Shown piece by piece: positions 10,432 through 21,755 of a stretch of DNA of 64,000 nucleotides. The translations under genes were made by a program, and so were the position numbers. The stretch is taken from assembly GCA_029747015.1 (NCBI GenBank), contig JAKOGI010001194.1, forward strand, positions 62,001-126,000, written 5' to 3'. Source of the stretch: Carnegiea gigantea (Eukaryota > Streptophyta > Magnoliopsida > Caryophyllales > Cactaceae). A model generated the notes under the pieces. That model did not search any database, had not been told where the DNA came from, and worked only from the letters and a program-made list of their open reading frames with translations. Numbering within the stretch: position 1 is the first letter of the stretch; the number at the start of each line of letters is the position of its first letter.

Positions 10432-13400
10432 ATGGCGGATTCAAACTCAGTCACTCAAGATGATGCTAGACAGAATGTGGAAAATTACAATGTAGATCCT
10501 CTGTATCTTCAAGGATCAGACCATCCTGGGATGCAATTGACAAACAACAAGTTGAACGGGCTAAATTTCCAGCATTGGAGTCGCGCTGTGAAGATTGCTC
10601 TTCGAACTAAGGTAAAACTTGGATTCATTGATGGAACTTGCAGTAAACCTAGCTTGAATTCTCCTCTCTATGATCAGTGGATCAGATGTGATAGCATGGT
10701 GGTTAGCTGGTTGTTGAATTCGATTGACCCAAGCCTTTCGGGAGCTTTCATATATGCCAATTCTGCTAAAGAATTATGGAATGAATTAGTAGAAAGATTT
10801 GGACAAAGTAATGGTCCTCTGCTATACAAGGTTCAAAAGGAAATTGAAGATTTGCATCAAGGAAATGACAGTATAGCTGTTTACTATACCAAACTGAAAA
10901 AGCTTTGGGATGAACTGGCTGATTTAAGTGAGATACCTGTTTGCACTTGTAATCCTAATTGCAAGGCTATCAAGAAAACTATAGAATTAGACCAAAGGCA
11001 AAAACTGATGCAATTCTTGATGCATCTAAATGAGAATTATGAGGCTATTAGAGGTTAAATTCTGCTTATGGAACCTCTGCCCTCGGTAAGTAAGGCTTGC
11101 TTGATGATTGAGAGGATTGAGCAACAAAGACAAGTTACTGGAGCAGTGACTCATGCTAGAGAAATAGCAGCAGTGGCTAGTAAAGGAAATTTTGCCTTAC
11201 CTAATGCCTTTCTTGCCAAAGGACCTAATACACAAGGATTCAAGAAAGAGAAAGACAGTAAGAAACCTAAAAATGCAAGGTTCTGTGATCATTGTCAGAA
11301 GACAGGTCACACTATTGGTCAGTGTTTTAAACTGATTGGCTATCCTGATTGGTATGACGTCTCCAAGGATAAAAGGAGAGGCAGAGGTGGCCCTAGAGTG
11401 GCTGCACACGTTTTCACCCAGGATAAGGAACAAATTCAGGAGGATCCTCTTGTGGACTCTAATTCTGTTAACACTAGTGCCAGTGCTAAGTTTGATCCAA
11501 GTCTCATTTAAGCCTTGGCTCAGGAAATGATGAAGTTCATGAAGGGAAAACAAGGTGAACAGCAACATGATCATTTGCAGTCATTTACTCATTTTGCAGG
11601 TTCTCTTTCTATTGGCTTTAACTCCATTAGCTCTCATTCAAACACTTGTTGTGCTGTGCAACATAGCTACAGTAACTCTTGGATAGTAGATACAGGTGCA
11701 TCTGACCATATGACATCTGACCTAAACCAACTTCATAACCTACAATCCTTACTTAATTCTGTCAAAATTACTTTACCAGATGGCTCCTTAAAGATTGTCA
11801 CACAGATTGGTCAAATTCATTTATCCCCTGAAATTACTATCTAAAATGTACTTTATGTACCAGATTTTAAGTTCAACTTGCTATCAGTTCAGAGACTATT
11901 GACTGATCACAAGTTGTGTGCCCTTTTCTTTCCAAACCAATGCTGGATACAGGACCTTTCAACTAGAAGGGTAATAGTTGTTGCTCGAGGTGTTGATGGG
12001 TTATACAAGCTTTTGCCAACTGGGAAAAGTAGCTCTCCTAAGAATAAAGATTCTGCAGACCATGCTTATACTGATACTTCTTCCAGTTCAGCATCTCTTT
12101 CTTCCAGTTGTAATGTGCCAAGTCTAGCCACCTTGCATGCAAGACTTGGACACACATCTGCTTCAAAAATGCAACATATTCCTTCTTGTAATAATGTTCC
12201 TTTCAGTTTTTCTTGTGAAATCTGTGTAATGGAAAAGATGCACAGACTGCCTTTTAATAAGAGTAACATACATTCTTCTAATCCTTTTCATCTCGTTCAC
12301 ATGGATTTGTGGGGACCTTACAAAGTTGCAAATATCTGTGGGGCACACTATTTTCTCACAATAGTGGATGACTTTACTAGAAACACTTGGACTCAGTTAC
12401 TGCAAAACAAGACTCAAGTAAAAGGAGCTATTGTTCAATTTTACAATATGGTTGAAACACAATTTAAAACCAAAATTCAGTTAATCAGAAGTGACAATGG
12501 GAGTAAGTTTATCAATGATTTTTGCCATGAATTTTTTGTTTCCAAAGGCATTTTACACCAAAAGTCCATTGTCAAAACACCGCAGCAAAATGGGGTGGCT
12601 GAGAGAAAACATAGACATCTCTTGGAAACTGCAAGAGCCATCAGGTTTCAAGCAGGACTTCCTAAACATTTTTGGGGTGAATGTATACTCTCAGCCACAC
12701 ATCTCATTAATTTTTTACCAATGGAAATTTTGAAATGGAAGAGTCCCTTTGAAAAATTGTTTGGTACACCACCAAATTATCAAGATCTGAGAGTAATAGG
12801 GTGCTTATGTTTTGCAGCAAACATAGGGATTTCAGATAAATTTGAGTCCAGAGCAAAAAGATGTATCCTACTTGGGTACACCTTTGGTTTGAAGGGTTAT
12901 AAACTTTATGATTTAACAACCAAAAGGGTCTTTCATAGTAGAGATGTTGTTTTTTCAGAAACTATTTTTCCTTTTAAAAGGGACCACACTGCAACTTTGG
13001 AATTGGGACAACAAGTCTATTTTCTTCCATCCTGTGAGCCTCTCTTTTATGCTGCATCTGAACCTCACCTTTACAAACACAACATTTCCAATTCTTCTAA
13101 TCTTATATCTCCTTCCACTTCTAACACTGATTCTGCTCTACCCATACATGAAACCTCAGTCCCCTCACCATCTATTATCCCAGAATTGCAACCCTCTATG
13201 TCCCTTGACCCAGCACCACTTTCTGATTCCCTTCCTAGTTTAACTCAGTCAATTCCTTTTTCAACTTCTTCATGTCTGCAAGAGCTTAGAAAGTCTCAAC
13301 GAGCTAAACGACCCCCAGCATGGATGAAAGACTTTGCATGCCCACAATTCACCAACAGGCAAACAGCAGTCCCACCTTCTGCTGAACCTTCTACCTCCCA

Positions 13401-15039
13401 TAGTTTTACAACTACATCATACCCTCTGTTCTCCTATGCAAATTTGGCGCATTTTTCTTCTTCTTATGTTGCATCCCTTACAAAGGTTCTACAAAGTCCA
13501 GAGCCCAATAGCTATGCACAAGCAAAACTGTGTCCAGAATGGGTAAAGGCAATGGAGATAGAGCTTGCTGCCCTTGAGCAAAATAATACTTGGAAATTGA
13601 CCACATTGCCACCTGGAAAGAAGGCTTTAACCTCTAAGTGGGTATACAAGACCAAGTTTAGGCCTGATGGAAGCATTGAAAGACATAAAGCCAGGCTTGT
13701 GATAAGGGGCTTTGAACAAGTTAAAGACAAGGACTATAAGCACACATTCAGTCCAGTTGCTAAACTTACTACTGTTCGAATGTTCATAGCTCTGGCAGCA
13801 GCTAAAGACTGGGACTTGCATCAGTTGGACATCAATAATGCCTTCTTACATGGGTTTATAGAGGAGGAAGTATATATGCAGCCTCCACAAGGCTACTTTA
13901 AAGCTCTCCCAGGCCAGGTCTGCCAACTGCAGAGGTCCTTGTATGGATTAAAACAGGCATCCAGGCAATGGAACATTGAGTTAACCAAGTTTCTGCTTAC
14001 AAAGGGCTTTATACAATCCAAAAACAATTACTCTCTGTTCACTAAACAAACTCAAGGCAAGCACACTTTTGTCCTTGTTTATGTTGATGATTTATTGATA
14101 ACAGGAGATGATCTTCACAACATCACTCTTCTTAAGAGAGACCTACATGCTGCCTTCACCATCAAGGATCTGGGCTTGGCCCGTTATTTTCTGGGCATTG
14201 AACTTGCTAGATCAAGTCATGGCATCATACTCAATCAGAGAAAGTACATACATGACATCTTATCTGATGCTGGCATAACTGGAGCAAAACCCGCCAAATT
14301 TCCACTACCCAAAGGCCTTCATTTGTCAGCACAGACAGGGAAAATCATGGATGACCCTGGACAATTTCGAAGGCTAATTGGTAGGCTCCTATATCTCACT
14401 CTAACCAGACCTGACATATCCTACTCAGTACAGCATCTCAGCCAATATCTGCAACAACCTAGGCAGCCTCATTACCAGGCAGCCATGCATGTTTTAAGGT
14501 ACTTAAAGGGCACTATCAACAAGGGTCTGTTTTATCCAAGGCACAACAATTTGAAGTTAAGAGCCTTTTGTGATGCTGACTGGGGCACATACAAGGACTC
14601 AGCCAGGTCTCTTACAGGGTTCTGTGTTTTTCTGGGCTCATCATTGGTGTCTTAGAAAACTAAGAAGCAGAAAACAGTTGCAAAATCATCTGCAGAGGCT
14701 GAATATCGCAGCATGTCAGCAACTACCTCTGAGTTAGAATGGTTGTCTCATCTTATGGAGGACTTCTGTCTTGATCCACAATTGCCAATTGAGTTGCATT
14801 GTGATAATAACGCTGCCATACACATTGCAGCTAATCCCGTCTTTCATGAAAGGACAAAACACTTGCGGATAGACTGTCATTACACACGAGACAAGGTCAT
14901 GGAAGGCTTTCTCAAGACTTCTCATATCCCCTCCCAAGAACAGCCTGCAGACCTTCTGACCAAGCCTCTTGGAGAACTCCAACATAACTATCTGTGTTCA
15001 AGGTTAGGATTGGTGGATTCTCCCCCAATTCCACCTTGA
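10432..15039 (+). pseudogene. copia gag-pol polyprotein with four in-frame stops
   Basis: A single frame from the ATG at 10432 (MADSNS) to the TGA at 15037-15039 gives about 1,535 codons, normal for copia. In order: gag (MQLTNNKLNGLNFQHWS); zinc knuckle CX2CX4HX4C at 11284-11325; protease DTG at 11689-11697; integrase with Asp 12304, Asp 12493 and Glu 12601 (D-35-E spacing); reverse transcriptase with YVDD at 14080-14091; RNase H with CDADWG near 14569. All catalytic residues looked for are present. Stops interrupt it at 11056-11058 (TAA), 11509-11511 (TAA), 11842-11844 (TAA) and 14653-14655 (TAG). Context points to three former CAA (Gln) codons and one TGG (Trp). There is no frameshift. The ATG is preferred over the in-frame TTG at 10426. 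Confidence 0.95.
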
Positions 15040-15047
15040 GGGGGGGA
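15036..15047 (+). promoter_or_regulatory. Polypurine tract of copia element
   Basis: TTGAGGGGGGGA overlaps the end of the polyprotein frame and abuts the 3' LTR. It would prime plus-strand DNA synthesis. Confidence 0.9.
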
Positions 15048-15275
15048 TGTAAAGGAGGGTTAGTTTGTTATAGCTTGTTATAGAAAGGAGAGTTTGTTAT
15101 CCATGTCAGCATTGGGAAAGCTGTGTATAACTGAGAATTGGTTGTAGACAGTTGGTAGATCCTTCCATCACCCTATATATATATAGGAGCTGTAGCCATA
15201 TGTTGGTGATAGAAAAACATGAATACTAATCTTCTCTCTTCAATTCCTCTCTCAATGAATTGCTGACTTTTATCA
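15048..15275 (+). repeat. 3' LTR of copia element
   Basis: It matches the 5' LTR except for one A missing in an A run, one G/A difference before the TA run and one T/C difference near the end. The duplicated ATATC follows at 15276-15280. Confidence 0.95.
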
Positions 15276-15280
15276 ATATC

Positions 15281-15838
15281 ATATATATTAGATGCATTAA
15301 TTATAACTTCTTAACCCCTCAAAAGTTCCCTTGATTTCATATAATATAGGCATTTCATTCTATGTCTTAGTCACTCTTATATGTATTGTAATACATTTCA
15401 TGTCATTCATCCAAGCATCATTTTGTCGACCTCAACTGCATAGTTATAGACTTAGTTGTTGTACATTTTAGGTTTACAATCATTACCGGTCATCTTCTTG
15501 TTGCTACCTCATCAATAAACAAGGAAGCACTTTTACACTGTAATTTCTTCGCATTATTGTTTAATTAAAACTTGTTAACTTTTTAATAAGTTGGTAATTT
15601 TGAATTCTAAATATATTCACGAGGATGATTACTTCATGATCACTTTAGTAATTTAAGAATCCAACATTATTAATGCAAATGTTGATGTTACTGGAATCAA
15701 AATTAAAATATTATGAAAGAGTAAGAATTGTTATGATGCATTAAAATTTTAAAGAATTATGCATTTTGATCAATGACAATGAATAGATTAATGTTGATGC
15801 AATCTCAAATTCAATGGGACTAATACATTCTAAAAACA
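15281..15838. repeat. Repeat R copy 1, block C (third part)
   Basis: It resumes R after the copia element. It aligns with 29334-29900, with shared landmarks GTCTTAGTCACTCTTA, TTCGCATTATTGTTTAAT, TTTGAATTCTAAATATA and GTTGATGCAATCTCAAA. No gene is evident. Confidence 0.75.
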
Positions 15839-16009
15839 TGCTGCTTGCATCTAGGTTATTTGTAAGAGAGTACGAAAGTGTGTATATTTGGGGCTAATCT
15901 CCTCGACATCCGTTGATCTTAGATGCAGTTACAGCCGTTTTAACGTTGCACAAATTTAAAAAAAAGGAAAAAGAAAATCAGGCATTGACCTAGCCACGTT
16001 TCTCTACCT

Positions 16010-16270
16010 CTCTCACATTACTGCCTACTAGCCCACGCTTCCTCTCCATCTGTCTTGCATTTCTCCCTCTTTGAATTGAAGTTGATTGTGATTAATAGTA
16101 ATTGCTCCCACATCTCTCCTTCCCTTTCCCATGACTTTTTCTCTCTCCCTCTCTCTCTTCTCCCCCCACTTATCGCCCTAAAAACCCACAAAATCAGTCC
16201 TAAACCAACTTCTTCCTTACTCAACTTCCCCATTTGCATTGTCACCTCATCTCTTTTTTCTGTAAAATTC
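16010..16270 (+). other. Pyrimidine-rich leader-like tract
   Basis: A C+T-dominated stretch (TTTCTCTACCTCTC, CTCTCCCTCTCTCTCTTCTC) looks like a plant 5' leader or a pyrimidine tract before a splice acceptor; it ends in ATTCTAG just before the Hsp70-like codons. It is conserved in copy 3 at about 44035-44320. A splice-acceptor role is inference. Confidence 0.4.
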
Positions 16271-16278
16271 TAGAGAGA

Positions 16279-16470
16279 GATGCCAGTGCCATTAATGAGC
16301 TTTATGTTCTAGGGATCATCAATGACCTCACTGCTGCGTTGAGGGCTGGTGTTGTTGAGGGAGAAGAACCTCAAGGGTTTCATGGTGTTTTCGATGATTG
16401 TTCTTTTGTTTTCTTGACAATGGTTGAGTACTTGATTCTCCCAGGTCATTACCAATACCTGAAACTATCC
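16279..16470 (+). pseudogene. Hsp70 ATPase-domain fragment (copy 2)
   Basis: The frame reads DASAINELYVLGIINDLTAA. This corresponds to the Hsp70 region centred on the IIN-E-P-T-AA motif of the nucleotide-binding domain, about residues 170-190 of the usual 640-650-residue chaperone. The following AIAYGLD-K-like residues present in copy 3 are missing because of a 30-base in-frame deletion. Downstream (VEGEEPQGFH...) I see no further Hsp70 match before the stop at 16471. The N-terminal 170 and all later residues of Hsp70 are absent, so the piece cannot be a chaperone. It looks like a fragment captured by, or embedded in, repeat R. Confidence 0.7.
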
Positions 16471-17154
16471 TAAACTATAGGGCAATTTATGCAAAATAGG
16501 GCCTTTATTGATGACAATATCCTGGTTTTTAGTATTTTTGGTTCACTTTTGTTGTGTTTCTAAATTATTAGGTTATGTTGAATTTCGTTCTCTAATTTTG
16601 GGTTTACAAAGGCATGTAGTAAATTGAGTGGCAGGGGAATGACTACTTTATCCCTCCCCGTGGCCCCTCTTTCTCTGTCTCTCAAAAAAGACTAAGCTTC
16701 ACTGATTTGTATTGTTTCATAATTGAAATATGGCAGGAGGAATTGATTGAAGATTGGACTTTTACGTTCATAATTACTTTTTTTGGGGGGTGGTGGGAAG
16801 AAATGGTATAGAGGTATGCTCCAATAAAGGAATTGTGCTATGGAATTCTAGAATTACTGTATTCATTACTCTAAGGTGTGTTTTTATCACTTGACTTCGA
16901 CCTTTTTTTTGGTATTATTAACATGTGACTATGATTTTATCTGTGCTTACACTAACAGTTTCATAGGTGTGCCTCCTTCATCACTCCCTCGATTTTCTAT
17001 CTCATTTCTTCCTATAGTAAGCATATACTCTACTCATTTAAATTTTGTGCTTATGTTATCTCATTAATATTTTCGTTGTAGGTGGCCCATGATTAATGAT
17101 AACACCTTGAGGGTCATCTTATGATGTATTTTGTGCACTTATATAAGTATTGGT

Positions 17155-17175
17155 CTTTTTTTTTTTTTTTTTTAG
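17155..17175. repeat. Poly(T) tract
   Basis: A run of about 20 T residues in a stretch (16883-17925) otherwise without recognisable features. Confidence 0.8.
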
Positions 17176-17653
17176 GCACTTGCATTCAGCCAAGGTTTAG
17201 TTTAATCGTTCATGTAATCTTTGACGTTTACAATAGGCACAACTTAAGCTTAATATTCAGTTTTCATCTAATATACACGTATTGTATTCTTAATGTATTC
17301 TCTTAAATTTTTATTTGGGTCTTCCATTCTCCTACAATTTTGGTTGATGTCGTCATATGGTTATAGAGTGACTTTAGAAATGCTTGACACGTGAACACCT
17401 CTAAAACTCACACAAATCCAATGTATTCCACTTAGCATAACAGATAGGTTTTGTTGAGAAGAAATGTACTTATCTAGTAAACACACTCTGAGAGATCTTT
17501 CATAATAGATCTTTCATTTCTGATCGAAATGCAACACAATAGGATTTAAGGTACAATGGGGGCATATGATTCAATGGATGATAAAGATTTGATGATGGAC
17601 ATGGTTTAGCTGAGAGCATGATTTTGATGATCTATTGGTGATGACTGTGGTGT

Positions 17654-17771
17654 GATTACCTTATTTTTTATGATTTTTTGTTATGGGGAAAAAGGAAGTT
17701 TACCCTTAGTGCGATTACCTTATTTTTTATGATTTTTAGTTATGGGGAAAAAGGAAGTTCACCCTTAGTGA
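17654..17771. repeat. 59-bp tandem duplication
   Basis: The unit beginning GATTACCTTATTTTTTATGA at 17654 is repeated at 17713 with about three differences. It is the only clear structure in a 1-kb stretch otherwise lacking features. Confidence 0.9.
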
Positions 17772-19027
17772 AACATCATCCCCCAAGCTACCCTTCCAAG
17801 CTCAGCCAAGGGAATGCTAAGTTAGGCAGTTGTGTTGAGTGTGGTTTTTCTTTTTCTTTTTTTTTAAAGAGATGAATAGTGTGTAAATTGAGTGTATACT
17901 AAGAAGAAGTTTTTTTACATAATTTTGCAATACATTGTATAGACTGTATGATCTTCTCTGAATCCCTTCTTCTCTCAACAATCTTTGCCCTCTCTTTAAA
18001 ATCTAGTGATGTCCTAAAATGCTTGGGCTAAAGGATCATTGTGTGTTTTTGTGTACTACTAGACAACAATAGATAGTGACAACTATCGAAGCCTGAATAA
18101 GAGTGTGATATTGTTGGCATCACGAGATCATTGGAGCGGGATAATTGCATTTTTTTGACTTACGATTATTGTGGGAGGCAATGTTTCTTGAGTGATGGTT
18201 GTACAACAATCGGCGCACAAGATCATAATCGCTTTTTATTTTGGCCTTGCTCTTATATGAAGTGCCCTTACATTTATATAGGGTTATATTTGACTATATG
18301 TTATACTCTTCTACTAAAGTCTGTCCTATTTTAGGTTTTGTTATGGCTTGTGGGCAAGAGGGCTTGATAGAAGAAGATAGTTTGCAAATTGGGGGGAGGA
18401 CGGATTTTGTTTTGTTCAGCTATCAGCGATTATGTTATATAGGAAATAGTTCATGTGCTATTTGAACTTTTAATTAAATCTCTTAAAATTGTTCTCTTAT
18501 ATTCATATTATAAGACCATAGTTGATGGTTTTTGGGGGGGTGTTGGGGATGAGGAGGAGGAGGGTGATAATTCCATCACCTCAAATGTATATATTCTTCT
18601 TCTAGGTTGATTAATTTTTCTATTTTTCTTTTTGTTTTTCTACTTTTGCATGAAGAATATTAATAATTAACTAATTGAGCATATGCCTTTTCTTCATACT
18701 TTTGCTTTTGTGTTTTCATTTAAAATTATAATCACTTGATTTCTCATTTTAGTTTTTATGTTGGTTTTGACTGGGGATTTTAGTTTTCAGCCTATGAAGG
18801 AGGCGATGCAGATTCATATCAAATGGCCAAGACGCAGAGGTGGATTCTAAAGAGTAAAGGTTCATATTATAACTAGATGTTTGTTCAGTAAATGGGATGA
18901 GATTGCTTTCCTTATTATACGAGAGTGATCGAAATGGACTCAACTTTTAAATTTGTGATGCTAAAAAGTAGTAAATTTCACAGAGTTGATGGTTTAAATC
19001 TTTGAAATATTCGATGGCAATGAAGTA

Positions 19028-20160
19028 TGTTAGCCCGATTTGGGCAGTTAGATCACAAATGTGGAAAGTAAATGTGTACAAAACACGAGTAGTTTTTAAC
19101 GAGGTTAGCCTCAACCAAGCATAGTCCCCACCTAAAGTTCCCTAACTTTAGGATTAACCCAATTTAATTAGGAAGGATTATATAACTCTAGAGTACGCCT
19201 ACTCTAAGTTCAAGCCCACAAGTTAACACTCTTAACAAGGCCGGTAGAGTTGACCGTTCAACTCTATGGGCCCACCCAATTGCAATTTTGAGCAATGCAA
19301 CTCAATTGAATGAATAGCAAATTAAAGCTCACGGTATGCAAGCAAGTATTGAGTTAAGCTTCATTTGGAGCTAACTGTTTATTTCTTTTCCAATGTCATC
19401 TTCAATTCCTACAAAATAAACAAGACAACATTAAAATCCTAATTTAACTATTTATTTCGAGCAATTATCAGATAATAAAAAGGTATAAAATATCGTAATT
19501 TCAATTTAAATAGTAAGATTGTTGCTTGTCCTTTCTCTCTTGTGTGTTGTTCAGCTGTAAAAGTCTCTCAATTTATAGGCAATGATGTTGGAGAGGTTGG
19601 GAGACCATTAGGAAAGTCACTGTTGTATTTGGAAAAGGAAAGATGATCTTCAATATAATTTCAAGGCCTTAAGATCTGTCTTTCAAGCCCCTGAATTCTG
19701 TAATTTTGCTCAAAGTTTATCACCTTGATTTCCAACAGCTACTTGCTTGATTTTCCCTGAAGATCTTGCCAAGCAGATTATCTAGAAGCTGATTTTTAGG
19801 AGCAACAATCTTTAAAAATATAAGCTCAAAAGATATTATTCTTGACTGTTTCACAAGTATTGATATATAGAGAATATTAATCTCATAATCAAATTTGAAT
19901 CACCAAATGTAATATCATAAAGATCACATATTCAAATTTGAATACTAAATCATCGTAAGATATTGTGGCAACTTATATCAAATCAATTAACCAATATATA
20001 CCAGCATGCCAATATTCACTTAGAGACATAACATATTTAAACAATATAAATATTAAGATAATTCAAATATAACATGATGAATATACCAATTGATTAATCC
20101 CCTTGTGCCTTTCATCAAAACATGTTAATAAACACATTGCGAGTTTCAAGAAAGCTAAGA
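19028..20160. mobile_element. Solo LTR (1,133 bp) with AAGTA target duplication
   Basis: R copy 1 is continuous here (GAAGTATTTGGGACAACC near 5460), while copy 2 carries 1,133 extra bases. They begin TGTTAGCCCGATTTGGGC and end CTAAGA, flanked by AAGTA at 19023-19027 and 20161-20165. The ends are TGTTAG and CTAAGA; one change from CTAACA would make a perfect 6-bp terminal inverted repeat. No coding region or internal domain is present, as expected after LTR-LTR recombination. The family (copia or gypsy) cannot be assigned. Confidence 0.8.
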
Positions 20161-21588
20161 AAGTATTTAGGGAAACCTACTTGCATGGCTTTTATTTTTT
20201 GAAAAATGAATGACTAGCACTTGAGACCTTTTCAACATTGTAATTGATTTTTGTTAGAATTGTTCAACATACAATGAAGAGAGCCTCATGTCAAAATAAA
20301 GTTGTTCATGAAGGCGGGACATGTTTGCATTATAACACTCCACCAACGCTCCCCGAAAATCTAATTATGATGCGCTTTTTGATGGGTTATTGTGGCTATA
20401 GGTTGAATTTTGCATTCGGAGATAAAAAAGTGGAAGGTTTTGCATTGTGGATGCAAGAAGCCTATAGCATGACAAACGAGTTCACAGAAGGTCTCAATAA
20501 CAAGTTCAAGATGGAGAGACCATATGAAATCAAGTTATGTTAATTGTCGAAAGCAAAGCCAAGTCTAGATTAAAGTTTTGAGTATATGGGATATATATTG
20601 GTGATTCTAAAATATAAGAAGCCTTATTTCTAACCATGTCATGCTTTGCAGTTATATGGTCATTTTGAACGCACCTTGTCCGATAAAAAGATTATTATAG
20701 GAGTATATGGGACAAGTATCCTTAATGCTTTTGTTAATTGTTTAATTTTTTTTTGGATCACAGACGTAAATGACAATAAATTTATTCAAGTAAAAAGGAT
20801 TCATGTTGAATTTCTTCAAATTTCACAATAGCCTATTTGAACTTCTAAATGCATCTTATCTTTTATCCAATCTTAGGAATAACTCATTGATGTTTTGGTT
20901 GTGTATGAGATGCAAAGATTAACATAGGTGAGATTTGAATCCGATTTTTGACAAATAGTTTCAGAAGTTGGTTCTTATCACATTACCTTAAGGTTAGGCA
21001 GTTTGCTCATACACACACATAGATGAGATAATTAATGCATTGATATAAAAAAGTGAATTGCAAGTAACATAATTTAAGAAGTTGAATCCCAAATAATGAA
21101 TTGATCTCATTGTCTGGTATGAATTTGAAGCCTTAGGTGTATACAGAATGCCACAATGCCACTCCTATAGTGTACAATGACAACATCCAAAAATCAAAAT
21201 AGGGGATTTTAAAGAAAATGGGCATAAGCTGGAGATTTCACTGATTCTTTAGGGATATAATTATCCAGATGCAATATTTCTTTAAGTTGCTTCGGAATTG
21301 TGGAGTGTGGACTCCAAGAAGTGAGGAAGCAATGCAACATTTTACTTCCCCTATTTCTAAGGTGGTTTTTGCTCAAAGATCACTTTTGAAAAATTGTTTT
21401 CAACCTCTAAAAATGAATGTTTGGCCTAATTTCAGGCTAAAAATGTACAAAGTGTAAATTTACTTGATAGTTAGTTTATTAGGATTTAAATAGAATGTTA
21501 TCGAACTAATGTCCATTTTGATCAATTAACCAACAATTTTAAAATTCAAATTCAAAATTTGAAGAAACCTATATGCTCCATATATATA

Positions 21589-21619
21589 CACACACATGCA
21601 CGCACACACATACACACAA

Positions 21620-21698
<79 letters not shown>
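21589..21698. repeat. Composite (CA)n(TA)n microsatellite
   Basis: TA, then about 35 imperfect CA units, then about 18 TA units. Copy 1 has only a short TA run at the equivalent place, where the copia element inserted. Confidence 0.95.
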
Positions 21699-21701
<3 letters not shown>

Positions 21702-21750
21702 CAATTATTACTATCTTCAATCCTCAAAAGTTGCCCCAATTTCATCCAAT

Positions 21751-21755
21751 ATAAG
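21751..21755. repeat. Target-site duplication, left (ATAAG)
   Basis: ATAAG before the LTR is repeated at 29329-29333 after the second LTR. Copy 1 of R has the unoccupied equivalent near 15340. Confidence 0.9.

Larger units (their letters stand above)
10052..15275 (+). mobile_element. Complete Ty1/copia retrotransposon, recent insertion
   Basis: The element is 5,224 bp. It has LTRs of 229 and 228 bp, an initiator-Met-type PBS directly after the 5' LTR, a polypurine tract directly before the 3' LTR and a perfect 5-bp target duplication. The domain order gag, protease, integrase, reverse transcriptase, RNase H defines copia. The LTRs differ by two substitutions and one single-base indel, so insertion is recent relative to everything around it. 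The four stops in the coding region mean it would need help in trans to move again. Confidence 0.97.
15838..18550. repeat. Repeat R copy 2, blocks A and B
   Basis: Block A (15838-16880) matches 43866-44755; block B (about 17926-18550) matches about 49203-49860. The stretch 16883-17925 has no counterpart in copy 3, where a CACTA-like element sits instead. Block B holds a frame at 18241-18465 whose end (GNSSCAI and a stop) is shared with the frame at 49520-49765. I do not recognise it, and conservation between recent copies is not proof of coding. Confidence 0.7.
18551..21750. repeat. Repeat R copy 2, block C (first part)
   Basis: It matches copy 1 at 4914-6392 and 9511-10051 in order. It is interrupted by a solo LTR at 19028-20160 and ends at the large LTR element starting at 21756. 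The frame at 20244-20543 shares FALWMQEA and a KLC-stop end with 5597-5854 in copy 1. Near 18640 it lacks about 80 bases present in copies 1 and 3. Confidence 0.75.
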
